Assembly (NCBI GenBank): GCA_964540755.1
Contig: CAZIOB010000017.1
Coordinates: forward strand, 1 to 33,905
From: JAAYJR01 sp964540755
GTDB lineage: Bacteria; Bacteroidota; Bacteroidia; Bacteroidales; Prolixibacteraceae
DNA length: 33,905 bases
Direction: 5' to 3'
In this document: piece after piece, positions 1 through 6,907 of the stretch
Layout of the letters: each line of letters starts with the position of its first letter
Numbering within the stretch: position 1 is the first letter of the stretch
The notes under the pieces: model-generated
Databases searched by the model: none
Seen by the model: the letters and a program-made list of their open reading frames with translations, nothing else
What the model was told of the DNA's origin: nothing
Translations under genes and position numbers: made by a program

Positions 1-396
1 TACGGGGCATTGGTGCTCGGACTCATAGCATCTATGTGTTGTTACTATGCTATCCAGTTGAAGAACAAACTAAAATATGATGATAGTCTTGATGCTTTCG
101 GAATACATGGAATCGGCGGAATAACAGGAGCTCTGTTCCTGGTATTCTTCATCCGTAAGTCGTGGATGCATGAAGCCGAACTGGCTGCAGGAGGGACATG
201 GACAGTACTGAATCAGTTAGGCATACAGGCGCTGGGAGTTATCATTGCAATTGCTTACTCTGCCGGGGTGACTTTCTTAATTGTTTACGGACTAAATAAA
301 ATAATGAAGTTTAAATCATCAGAAGAAGATGAAATGGCAGGCCTTGACAGATCATATCATGGAGAAAGAGGATACGGAATGTTAAATCCGAGTTAA
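1..396 (+). CDS. amt: Ammonium transporter Amt, C-terminal part (5' end outside window)
   Basis: This is the last 131 or so codons of an Amt/Mep/Rh-type ammonium channel of the inner membrane; the reading frame is open from base 1. The stretch SLDAFGIHGIGGITGALF matches the conserved Amt helix that carries the second pore histidine of the twin-His pair. Two hydrophobic segments follow, then a cytoplasmic tail with GLDRSYHGERGYG, which fits the conserved Amt C-terminal motif GLDxxxHGExAY that couples to the PII protein GlnK. No glnK gene follows downstream here; it may lie upstream, outside the window. The family assignment is secure. The ammonium specificity is family knowledge, not something the fragment shows. 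Confidence 0.93.
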   Translation, partial: YGALVLGLIASMCCYYAIQLKNKLKYDDSLDAFGIHGIGGITGALFLVFFIRKSWMHEAELAAGGTWTVLNQLGIQALGVIIAIAYSAGVTFLIVYGLNKIMKFKSSEEDEMAGLDRSYHGERGYGMLNPS

Positions 397-610
397 TCAG
401 TTTTACCGGATTATCAATTCGCAGAATTATGAAGTTCTTCGGACAAAAAAAATAATGTTTTAAGACAGAATTCATAACAGAAATAATATGCATCAGAATA
501 TGTAACTCGTCTCATCTGGAAGTAATAATATAAAATTTGCATGAAAATGAAACAGTTACATATTCACTTAAAAATTATATAACAAATATTAAACTGATAC
601 AAAATAAAAT

Positions 611-684
611 ATGAAACGAGCATGTAAAATATTTACACCCAGCGTGATTATTAAAATATATGCGAGTTCCATACTATACCTTTG
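611..684 (+). promoter_or_regulatory. Dyad promoter element, copy A1
   Basis: The left arm ATGAAACGAGCA (611-622) faces the right arm TGCGAGTTCCAT (661-672). The reverse complement of the right arm, ATGGAACTCGCA, differs from the left arm at only three positions. The right arm is followed at once by ACTATACCTTTG, whose TACCTTTG (677-684) fits the Bacteroidota -7 box TAnnTTTG. An ATGAAA lies 28 bases after TACC (705), the same spacing at which true start codons sit in the other copies. Being an operator/promoter is an inference; the sequence repeat is directly visible. Confidence 0.55.
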
Positions 685-704
685 AAAATAATTAATTTTA
701 ATAG

Positions 705-778
705 TATGAAATAAGCATAATTTTAAAATCTCATAAGATTATGATTGAAACATATACGAGATAGATATGATACCTTTT
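705..778 (+). promoter_or_regulatory. Dyad promoter element, degenerate copy A2 (nearest to barrel gene)
   Basis: This copy sits exactly 94 bases after A1, both for the left arm (ATGAAATAAGCA, 705-716) and for the -7-like box (TACCTTTT, 771-778). The sequence after the box, up to the start codon at 801, also matches the sequence after A1. The right arm has decayed (TACGAGATAGAT), so the dyad is weak here. The position 30 bases before the start codon makes this the likely proximal promoter of the barrel/cytochrome unit. Confidence 0.5.
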
Positions 779-800
779 AAAAATAATTGATCTTAATCAC

Positions 801-1562
801 ATGAAAAAAATTATATTTCTTGTATTCCTCATATCCCCGTTTATCTCATACGGTCAGTTTTTTAAGGTATATCCATATATGACAGCAGAGGCGGGTGAAA
901 AAGAGGTGGTTTACTGGTTCAGCGCTGTCAGCTCCGATCATCAATATTCATTTTTTGGAGATGTAATTGACAGACACGGACTGACAGCACACTCTGTCGA
1001 GCTGGAATACGGACTGAGTAATAAATGGACAGCCGGCCTTTATTTTGATTTTGAACAGCCGGCAGGCCAACAACTCCGGCATATAAAGACAAAAGCCCTG
1101 ATGTTCCACGGCAGATTCTGGGAAAAGGGAGAGAGGCCTGTTGACCTTGGTTTGTATGTTGAATACATATTACCAAGGAAAGAATATGCAGACGCAGAAC
1201 AGCTTGAACTTAAAATAATAATGGAAAAAGATTTCGGATTTCATTCTTTAGTGTTAAATCCGACATTTGAAAAAAATGTCAGTGGTCATGATATTAGTGA
1301 AGGCCTTGAATTTGCTGTTAATGGAGGATGGTACTACAGGGAAAGCCTTAAAATACAACCGGGAGTTGAATTTTACACTAAATGGGGAGAGGTCAGGGAA
1401 ATGTCCCCGTTTAAAGAATCGAATGTTTATCTGTTTCCGTCCATAGATATTATTTTCGGGACACATGGCAGTATAACATGGCATACAGGCGCCGGCTTCG
1501 GACTAACAGAGCCGGCTGATAACTTTGTATTTAAATCAATCCTTTCATTTGGTTTTTTTTAA
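801..1562 (+). CDS. Predicted outer-membrane beta-barrel protein
   Basis: This 253-residue protein has an N-terminal signal peptide (MKKIIFLVFLISPFISYGQ, likely cleaved before or after Gln19). The rest alternates short amphipathic strands rich in Tyr, Trp and Phe and ends in SILSFGFF; a terminal phenylalanine is typical of outer-membrane barrels. I do not recognise a named family. It starts 30 bases after a TACCTTTT promoter-like box and ends 24 bases before a five-heme cytochrome gene, so the two are almost certainly co-transcribed. That pairing suggests an envelope redox module in which the barrel anchors or feeds the cytochrome. This role is inference; a generic porin-like protein is equally possible. 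Confidence 0.75.
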   Translation: MKKIIFLVFLISPFISYGQFFKVYPYMTAEAGEKEVVYWFSAVSSDHQYSFFGDVIDRHGLTAHSVELEYGLSNKWTAGLYFDFEQPAGQQLRHIKTKALMFHGRFWEKGERPVDLGLYVEYILPRKEYADAEQLELKIIMEKDFGFHSLVLNPTFEKNVSGHDISEGLEFAVNGGWYYRESLKIQPGVEFYTKWGEVREMSPFKESNVYLFPSIDIIFGTHGSITWHTGAGFGLTEPADNFVFKSILSFGFF

Positions 1563-1586
1563 TATCAGAATCAAAAAAATAATAAA

Positions 1587-2957
1587 ATGAGAATATCAAT
1601 CCTGTATCTGCTGTTAATCCTTTTGCCGGGCACTGTCAATTCACAGATAAAAGTTTCAAGGAAGGCCCAGGCACGTGACCAGCACAAGCCATACCATTAT
1701 TTTGAAAATCCGCAGGTATGCTCCGGATGCCACTGGGATAAATTTGACCGCTGGAATGTTTCCCAACATTCCAAAGGTTTTTCGGGTGATTTTTTTCAAA
1801 GACAATTTTATGATCTTGTCCTGCCCTCCGAATCATTTGCCCCGGAAGTGAAAAATATAAAAGAAGGCTGTATCGGCTGCCACTCCCCTTCTGCTTTTCT
1901 TGCAGGGGAGCTGATTCCGCCTGAAACGGTAAATCCTGATAATCACTGGAACAGAAGCGATGAATTTAAGACAAGGGCGGATCAGGGTATCTTTTGCGAC
2001 TTTTGTCATACTATAAGCCACTTTAAACATGAAAGGCCTTATAATCACGATTATGTATCTGCCGCCACTGACACTGCAGATACAAAATTCGGCGATCTTG
2101 AATTTCCCTGGTCACCACATCATGAAACAGCTACATCAGAAATTTACGAAGATCCCGTAATATGCGCTACCTGCCATAATGAACTTAATCCTTACAATGT
2201 ATGGGTAAAGGCTACATTTACAGAATATGAAGAAAGCGTTTACCTCCACAGAGGTATTGTTTGCCAATCTTGTCATATGCAGACAATGGGAGGAAAACCT
2301 GCCAAAATGGGCATCACCCGCCCCCATAATTCAGACCACTGGTTTGGCGGGGGTTTTTCAAAATTTGTAGAAGGTGCTGCCAGTGTTAAAATAAAACCTG
2401 GCAAATCAAGGATCAAACCGGGGGAAAAGGTTAGCTTTACTGTTGAAGTAAAAGCTGAGGCTACAGGACATAAATTCCCGACAGGCTCCACTGAAGAGCG
2501 GGATGTATGGCTGCGCCTTACACTGGTTGACCATCATGGAAATGAACTTCTTTATATACCTGTTCCTGAAAATCCTGATGATCCAAATGATAAATATTTC
2601 ATTACAAGCAATGAACTGACAGCTTATCCGTCACACAGCAAGCTCTCTGAGCCAATAGCGCGCGATGCTCTTCCCGAAGGCGACAGAATATACCACAGCG
2701 CTTTTATCGACAGTGAAGGTGAATTTACTTTTGCCCAGTGGTTTTGTGTGAAAGAGATAGAGAACAGGCTGGAACCATTGGAGGTACGTACTGAAAAATA
2801 TATATTTACTATGCCGGAAGATCCGGAAGGCGAGGTTTATCTGAAGGCTGAGCTAAACTACAAAAGGATGCCTGATTCATTTGCCGATTATCTTGGCATC
2901 GACCGCCGCCCTGTAATCCGGGTTGCTGAAGATATACGAAAATTAACTGTAGAATAA
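1587..2957 (+). CDS. Periplasmic multiheme cytochrome c (five CXXCH)
   Basis: This 456-residue protein carries a signal peptide (about residues 1-19) and five heme c attachment motifs: CSGCH (45-49), CIGCH (95-99), CDFCH (137-141), CATCH (193-197) and CQSCH (226-230). Many additional histidines in the first 260 residues could supply distal ligands. The part from about residue 265 to the end has no heme motif and looks like a beta-sandwich (VSFTVEVKAEATGHKFPTG and following). The arrangement resembles cytochrome c554-like multiheme proteins with a C-terminal Ig-like domain. It acts outside the inner membrane, probably in electron transfer, and is encoded with the barrel protein upstream. The electron donor and acceptor cannot be told from sequence. 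It converges on the glycosyltransferase gene, 34 bases away. Confidence 0.9.
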   Translation: MRISILYLLLILLPGTVNSQIKVSRKAQARDQHKPYHYFENPQVCSGCHWDKFDRWNVSQHSKGFSGDFFQRQFYDLVLPSESFAPEVKNIKEGCIGCHSPSAFLAGELIPPETVNPDNHWNRSDEFKTRADQGIFCDFCHTISHFKHERPYNHDYVSAATDTADTKFGDLEFPWSPHHETATSEIYEDPVICATCHNELNPYNVWVKATFTEYEESVYLHRGIVCQSCHMQTMGGKPAKMGITRPHNSDHWFGGGFSKFVEGAASVKIKPGKSRIKPGEKVSFTVEVKAEATGHKFPTGSTEERDVWLRLTLVDHHGNELLYIPVPENPDDPNDKYFITSNELTAYPSHSKLSEPIARDALPEGDRIYHSAFIDSEGEFTFAQWFCVKEIENRLEPLEVRTEKYIFTMPEDPEGEVYLKAELNYKRMPDSFADYLGIDRRPVIRVAEDIRKLTVE

Positions 2958-2991
2958 AATTGCTTATGACAGAGATATGTTCATCAGTGTT

Positions 2992-4173
2992 TTATCCTCT
3001 TTTATAAAGATTATTTATCTGTTCTTTCAGATCAGCTTCTTCATAAAAATATTCATGAGCAAAGTTTAAGAATTTCAAAATTTTAAATGCATTGAATTTC
3101 TGAAAAAATCTGGTTCGAAAAGTTGAAAGTGACGAGCAGTTGGAGTTAAGATCATTAATTTGCATCAGAAAATTATCTTTTTTAAGAAATGACCCGACTG
3201 CTTCAGGTAACTGATCTGGGAAAAAGCGGTAATCTTCCGGGGAAATATTAAACAGTTGATCTTTTACATCAAAAAACTGTTTTAAATCTATAAAAGCTTT
3301 AATGTTATATGACATAGTAAGATCTTTCTCTCCACTCATCCATTTTCTTAACACAGGACCGGTACCAAAAGGCACCCTGTCTGATAATCGTGCCGACGGA
3401 TGAACTGCTGTGGTATTTATTTCTCCTACCTTTCCAAATTCCACTAAATGCTGTAAAAAATAAAATTCCTCTCCTGCCTTACGACGGTTCATGCCTCCCC
3501 GCCTTACATATGCATCTGACTTTACGGCAAATGCCGATCCCACTGTAAACATAGGATAAGGGTATCCCGTAAAGGCAAGGGCGTCCCTGAAATATTTCAT
3601 ATATTTTTCGTAGAGCAGAATGCCTTGTAAATGCCTGTCTGACAATCCATCTGTCTGGTGCTTAAAGGAAATAGTTGCCCCAACATCCTGTGCATTTTCC
3701 CTGAAATGATTTTCTATTTCTCTGAGATAATTTCTTTCAACGAGGGTATCGGCATCGAGAGAGACAATAATACCTTCCGGTTTTTGAATTAAATTAAACC
3801 GTCTGAGAGCCTCATCCATTCCTTTTTTACGGGCTAATCCTGCTCCTGCCCATTTTTGTGGCAGTTCAACAGGACCAACAACAAAAAAATCAAATCTTTC
3901 TCCTGAATTCCTTAAAATCCAACTCTGTATATTGGATTTACAAAGTTCATTCATGCTTTTGACTTTTTCAGGGGCATTCCGGCTGTGGTTGATCAATATT
4001 ATGATCTCTGCCCGGCATAAGGGCGCTTCACATTGTTTAACTGAATCGAGTGTTTGGGTAACATCTGGTTCCGACAGACAGGGAATAACAATGATTATCC
4101 CGGTATCCGGATGAGGTGGTTTTTCAATCAGTGATAAAGTATTATTCTTTTCAAGATAGCGCGATGCAAACAT
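2992..4173 (-). CDS. Family 2 glycosyltransferase
   Basis: This 393-residue GT-A fold protein has the nucleotide-sugar binding start IIIVIPCLSEPDVTQTLDSV (from about residue 26), a conserved basic loop AGLARKKGMDEAL (110-122) and the metal-binding DXD-type motif SLDADT (138-143). No membrane segment is evident, so it is probably cytoplasmic or peripheral. Sugar donor and acceptor are unknown. It lies 59 bases downstream of the OmpH-like gene on the same strand and is probably read from that promoter. The link could mean a role in envelope glycans, but this is inference from position only. Confidence 0.85.
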   Translation of the reverse strand: MFASRYLEKNNTLSLIEKPPHPDTGIIIVIPCLSEPDVTQTLDSVKQCEAPLCRAEIIILINHSRNAPEKVKSMNELCKSNIQSWILRNSGERFDFFVVGPVELPQKWAGAGLARKKGMDEALRRFNLIQKPEGIIVSLDADTLVERNYLREIENHFRENAQDVGATISFKHQTDGLSDRHLQGILLYEKYMKYFRDALAFTGYPYPMFTVGSAFAVKSDAYVRRGGMNRRKAGEEFYFLQHLVEFGKVGEINTTAVHPSARLSDRVPFGTGPVLRKWMSGEKDLTMSYNIKAFIDLKQFFDVKDQLFNISPEDYRFFPDQLPEAVGSFLKKDNFLMQINDLNSNCSSLSTFRTRFFQKFNAFKILKFLNFAHEYFYEEADLKEQINNLYKRG

Positions 4174-4232
4174 AACCTGAAAAAAACCGTGATTTCCAAG
4201 GATTTTATTAATATTATTTTTGATCGTATCTT

Positions 4233-4835
4233 TTATTCAGGCGGACCCGAATAGCGTTCATTCAGGGCATGAAGAACTTCAAGTGTAAGATTAGCGGCCT
4301 CATCTCCTATCAGGATATTTGCTCCGTTAAAAATATAATCGTAATTTTTCTGCTTATTATATTCTTCAAGGTAGTTAAGCAGACTATCAAGGATATGCTT
4401 ATTATTTGCTGCCTGCAACTCCGACAGTTTACCGGATAATTCCTGGTCTAATTTCATTATCTCCTGCTCCCTGCCCAATAGCCGGTCCCTTTCCTGAATG
4501 GCACGCTGCTCTGTTAAAAATCCTCCACGCTGAAGTTTTTCCTGAAATGCAGCTGCTTCTTTTTCAAAAGACTGGCGTTTACTACCATATTCTGTATTAT
4601 AAGCTTCCTGTTTCTTTGTGAAATCGTCGTGTAAATCCTGGGCCAGATCATAATTCAAAATTATGGAATCGGCCTTTACATAAGCTATTTTAAGTGCCTT
4701 TGCGCCTTCGACAGGTTTCATCTGCTCTGTCACCTTAATGCTACCGGGCTGTTTTTCAGTAAAAAAAAATAAAAAATATAACACGATAACTGCCACTAAT
4801 GACACCAAAGAAATTATTAAAGAAGGTCGTTTCAT
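4233..4835 (-). CDS. OmpH/Skp-family periplasmic chaperone
   Basis: This 200-residue protein has an uncleaved or signal-type hydrophobic segment (residues 6-26). The Skp/OmpH start LKIAYVKADSIILNYD follows (about 48-63), then a long charged coiled coil (about 64-145) and a conserved compact end (YDYIFNGANILIGDEAANLT). Skp-like proteins hold unfolded outer-membrane proteins in the periplasm as trimers. Bacteroidota usually have several paralogues, so this one may have a specialised client. A well-formed promoter (4868-4896) lies 33-61 bases before the start. The glycosyltransferase gene follows 59 bases downstream. Confidence 0.85.
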   Translation of the reverse strand: MKRPSLIISLVSLVAVIVLYFLFFFTEKQPGSIKVTEQMKPVEGAKALKIAYVKADSIILNYDLAQDLHDDFTKKQEAYNTEYGSKRQSFEKEAAAFQEKLQRGGFLTEQRAIQERDRLLGREQEIMKLDQELSGKLSELQAANNKHILDSLLNYLEEYNKQKNYDYIFNGANILIGDEAANLTLEVLHALNERYSGPPE

Positions 4836-4867
4836 TCTTTATCAGTTTTTTTATTATATAATCGCAA

Positions 4868-4896
4868 CAAAGATAATTTTTTTAGGTATAATGCAA
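4868..4896 (-). promoter_or_regulatory. Bacteroidota-type promoter of the OmpH/glycosyltransferase unit
   Basis: On the minus strand a TTG (4896-4894) is followed after 18 bases by TATCTTTG (4875-4868), matching the Bacteroidota -33/-7 consensus TTG ... TAnnTTTG. Transcription would begin near 4861, leaving a leader of about 25 bases before the start codon at 4835. Confidence 0.65.
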
Positions 4897-4931
4897 GAAT
4901 GTAATTAAAGACTTTTTTATGATATTACAAA

Positions 4932-5063
4932 TCATGCTGAAAAATGATTATAAGCTGAAAATCTGGCAAGCTCAATCCATTTCTCAATTTGCCCGGCAGA
5001 AATTTTTGCATAAGTATCAAATCTGCGAATACTCCTGTTCTTAATGATGAGATCACGTATCAT
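4932..5063 (-). pseudogene. Nitroreductase N-terminal relic
   Basis: A minus-strand frame of 43 codons begins MIRDLIIKNRSIRRFD and continues ...QIEKWIELARFSAYNHFSA before TGA at 4934-4932. The segments LIIKNRSIRRFD and ELARFSA are the conserved opening of nitroreductase-family flavoproteins (LIxKNRSxRRFxxx...LVxLARxSASAxNxQP), which bind FMN and are normally about 170-200 residues long. Here the match stops where the family's ...NxQPLKY segment should come, and no continuation is visible in any frame downstream. This is most simply a truncated remnant; a functional micropeptide cannot be excluded. It sits between the ompH-like and xylB genes. Confidence 0.7.
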
Positions 5064-5129
5064 TTTTTATACTTATTATTGTTTATACCCAAAGTGAAAG
5101 ATCAATTTTTATTTTTATAAAATATTAAT

Positions 5130-5137
5130 TATTTTTG
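5130..5137 (+). promoter_or_regulatory. Possible -7 box upstream of the hairpin element
   Basis: TATTTTTG fits TAnnTTTG and would place a transcription start at about 5142-5144, exactly where the inverted-repeat element begins. No clear -33 TTTG lies about 19 bases upstream, so support is weak. Confidence 0.3.
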
Positions 5138-5143
5138 AAAAAG

Positions 5144-5242
5144 AAAAGGATAAGGAGAAAAGTTACCGTGCTAAAACTTAAAGGTAAATGCTGACCAAAC
5201 TTAACCACATATTTTTTACAGGTAACGTCCCCTATCCTTTTT
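5144..5242 (+). other. Inverted-repeat element: candidate structured RNA/attenuator or MITE/REP-like element
   Basis: AAAAGGATA (5144-5152) pairs perfectly with TATCCTTTT (5233-5241). GG (5154-5155) can pair with CC of the CCCC run before it. GTTACC (5162-5167) pairs with GGTAAC (5221-5226). The enclosed 53 bases contain two direct copies of AAACTTAA and little further perfect pairing. The 3' side ends in a T run (5238-5243), as an intrinsic terminator would. xylB starts 86 bases later. As RNA this would be a roughly 100-nt closed stem acting as a small RNA or a leader attenuator for xylB. As DNA, the roughly 23-base imperfect terminal repeats also fit a short non-autonomous mobile or REP-like element. 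No known riboswitch class was recognised. Confidence 0.5.
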
Positions 5243-5328
5243 TATTTAACGCTCTTTTATCTGTTCTATTGTTCAGAAATATATTTAATGGAATCATTTA
5301 TATTCTCAAATCATAACATTTAAAAAAT

Positions 5329-6816
5329 ATGTATTTGCTTGGAATTGATATTGGTAGTTCTTCTGTTAAGGTTTCTCTTCTTGATGCCGGAAAAGGCAGC
5401 TGTGTATCTTCCTCGTACTACCCGAAAGAAGAAATGAAGATAAATGCCCCGCAACCCGGCTGGGCTGAACAAGATCCGGAATTATGGTGGAAAAACCTTA
5501 AGTCTGCATTAAAAGATGTTCTGAATAATACGGATATAAATCCCGGGGAGATCAAAGCTATTGGCATTTCCTATCAAATGCACGGCCTGGTAATAATTGA
5601 CAAAAACTATAAAGTGATCAGGCCTTCTATCATTTGGTGCGATAGTCGTGCAGCCTCTTTGGGAGAAAAAGCCTTTAAAGATATCGGACAACAAAAATGC
5701 CTTTCCGCTTTACTGAATTCTCCGGGTAACTTCACTGCATCAAAACTTAAATGGGTAAAGGATAATGAGCCGGAATTATTTGAAAAAATTTACAAAATTA
5801 TGCTTCCCGGTGATTATATAGCCATGAAGCTTACAGGAGAGGTTCAAACAACTGCCAGCGGTCTGTCTGAAGGTATAATGTGGAATTTCCTTGAAAATGC
5901 CCCTGCAAGTATGTTGCTTGAATACTATGGATTTCCCGGGGATATAATTCCTGAAATTGTCCCCCAGTTTTCTGTTCAGGGAAAGCTGACAAATGAAGCT
6001 GCAGATGAACTGGGACTTTCACCAAAAACCATAGTGAGTTACCGTGCAGGTGACCAGCCAAATAATGCCTTCTCCCTAAACGTTGTGAATCCCGGAGAAA
6101 TAGCGGCAACTGCAGGAACATCAGGAGTTGTTTACGGTGTAAGCGATGAAGTGAAATATGATCCTGAATCAAGGGTCAATACTTTTGCGCATGTAAACCA
6201 TACGGCAAAAAAAACCAGGCTGGGGGTATTATTGTGTATTAACGGGACAGGCATCCTGAATGCATGGTTAAAACGTGTACTCGGTAATGATCTTACTTAT
6301 GACCAAATGAATGAATTGGCAGAATCTGTTTCTCCCGGATCAGAAGGATTGATCATACTCCCATTTGGGAATGGAAGCGAACGGGTGCTTAATAATAAAA
6401 ATATAGGCTCGGTTATTAATGGCATAAACTTTAATATTCACCACAGGAGCCACTTGCTGAGAGCAGCGCAGGAAGGAATAGTGTTTTCTTTTAAGTACGG
6501 AATGGATATTATGGAAAAAACGGGAATACATGCGTCAGTGATAAGGGCAGGTAAAAGCAATATGTTCCTCAGCCCGGTTTTCAGAAAAACACTGGCTGCC
6601 GTAACCGGTGCGACCATAGAATTATACAATACTGACGGCTCAATAGGTGCAGCCCGTGGAGCAGGCATCGGAGCAGGATACTACTCATCTGCAGAAGAAG
6701 CATTTACCAATCTGAAGAAGCTGGAGACTGTTGAACCTGAAAGAAAAAATATTGAAGAATACCACAGAGCTTACGGGAAATGGAAAGAAGTTCTGATAAA
6801 GAATATTAAAAGTTAA
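5329..6816 (+). CDS. xylB: Xylulokinase
   Basis: This 495-residue FGGY-family kinase phosphorylates D-xylulose to xylulose 5-phosphate with ATP in the cytoplasm. It shows the N-terminal phosphate-binding loop GIDIGSSSVKVSLLD (5-19), the xylulokinase-type QMHGLV (83-88) and WCDSR (103-107). The catalytic aspartate region is AGDQPNNAF (Asp242). Glycine-rich ATP-site segments lie near the C terminus (GSIGAARGAGIGAGY). Length is normal for XylB. xylose isomerase follows 91 bases downstream on the same strand, which strongly supports the substrate assignment over other FGGY kinases. The long upstream gap contains a foldable inverted-repeat element that could influence expression. Confidence 0.93.
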   Translation: MYLLGIDIGSSSVKVSLLDAGKGSCVSSSYYPKEEMKINAPQPGWAEQDPELWWKNLKSALKDVLNNTDINPGEIKAIGISYQMHGLVIIDKNYKVIRPSIIWCDSRAASLGEKAFKDIGQQKCLSALLNSPGNFTASKLKWVKDNEPELFEKIYKIMLPGDYIAMKLTGEVQTTASGLSEGIMWNFLENAPASMLLEYYGFPGDIIPEIVPQFSVQGKLTNEAADELGLSPKTIVSYRAGDQPNNAFSLNVVNPGEIAATAGTSGVVYGVSDEVKYDPESRVNTFAHVNHTAKKTRLGVLLCINGTGILNAWLKRVLGNDLTYDQMNELAESVSPGSEGLIILPFGNGSERVLNNKNIGSVINGINFNIHHRSHLLRAAQEGIVFSFKYGMDIMEKTGIHASVIRAGKSNMFLSPVFRKTLAAVTGATIELYNTDGSIGAARGAGIGAGYYSSAEEAFTNLKKLETVEPERKNIEEYHRAYGKWKEVLIKNIKS

Positions 6817-6907
6817 TTATTCCCGGTATTTATTATATATTTTATTTATCTTAACGAAAAATTCCGCACTTAATTAAATATTTAAATAACCAAATAATTT
6901 TTTTATC

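Larger units (their letters stand above)
397..800. other. Intergenic region of 404 bases with tandem promoter-proximal element
   Basis: This very AT-rich gap lies between amt and the barrel gene. No convincing gene and no clear terminator hairpin after amt were seen. Its right half (611-800) is occupied by two head-to-tail copies of the dyad/promoter element described separately. A 24-codon frame opens at 611 (MKRA...) and ends at 685. It is not kept as a gene because the other copies of the element stop within five to seven codons. Confidence 0.6.

Noticed and set aside
611..684. Dyad element as a MITE with terminal inverted repeats
   Set aside because: No target-site duplication is seen at any copy, and the conserved part extends beyond the right arm into a promoter box at fixed distance from start codons, which fits regulation better.
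611..685. 24-codon frame MKRACKIFTPSV... beginning in the left arm of dyad element A1, as a leader peptide
   Set aside because: The same ATGAAACGAGCA start in copies B and C runs into a stop after six and five codons, so a conserved leader peptide is not supported.
5144..5242. Possible SRP RNA or 6S RNA identity for the inverted-repeat element
   Set aside because: The conserved SRP loop bases (GGAA/AGCA core) are absent and the length is short for 6S RNA, so no known RNA family is claimed.
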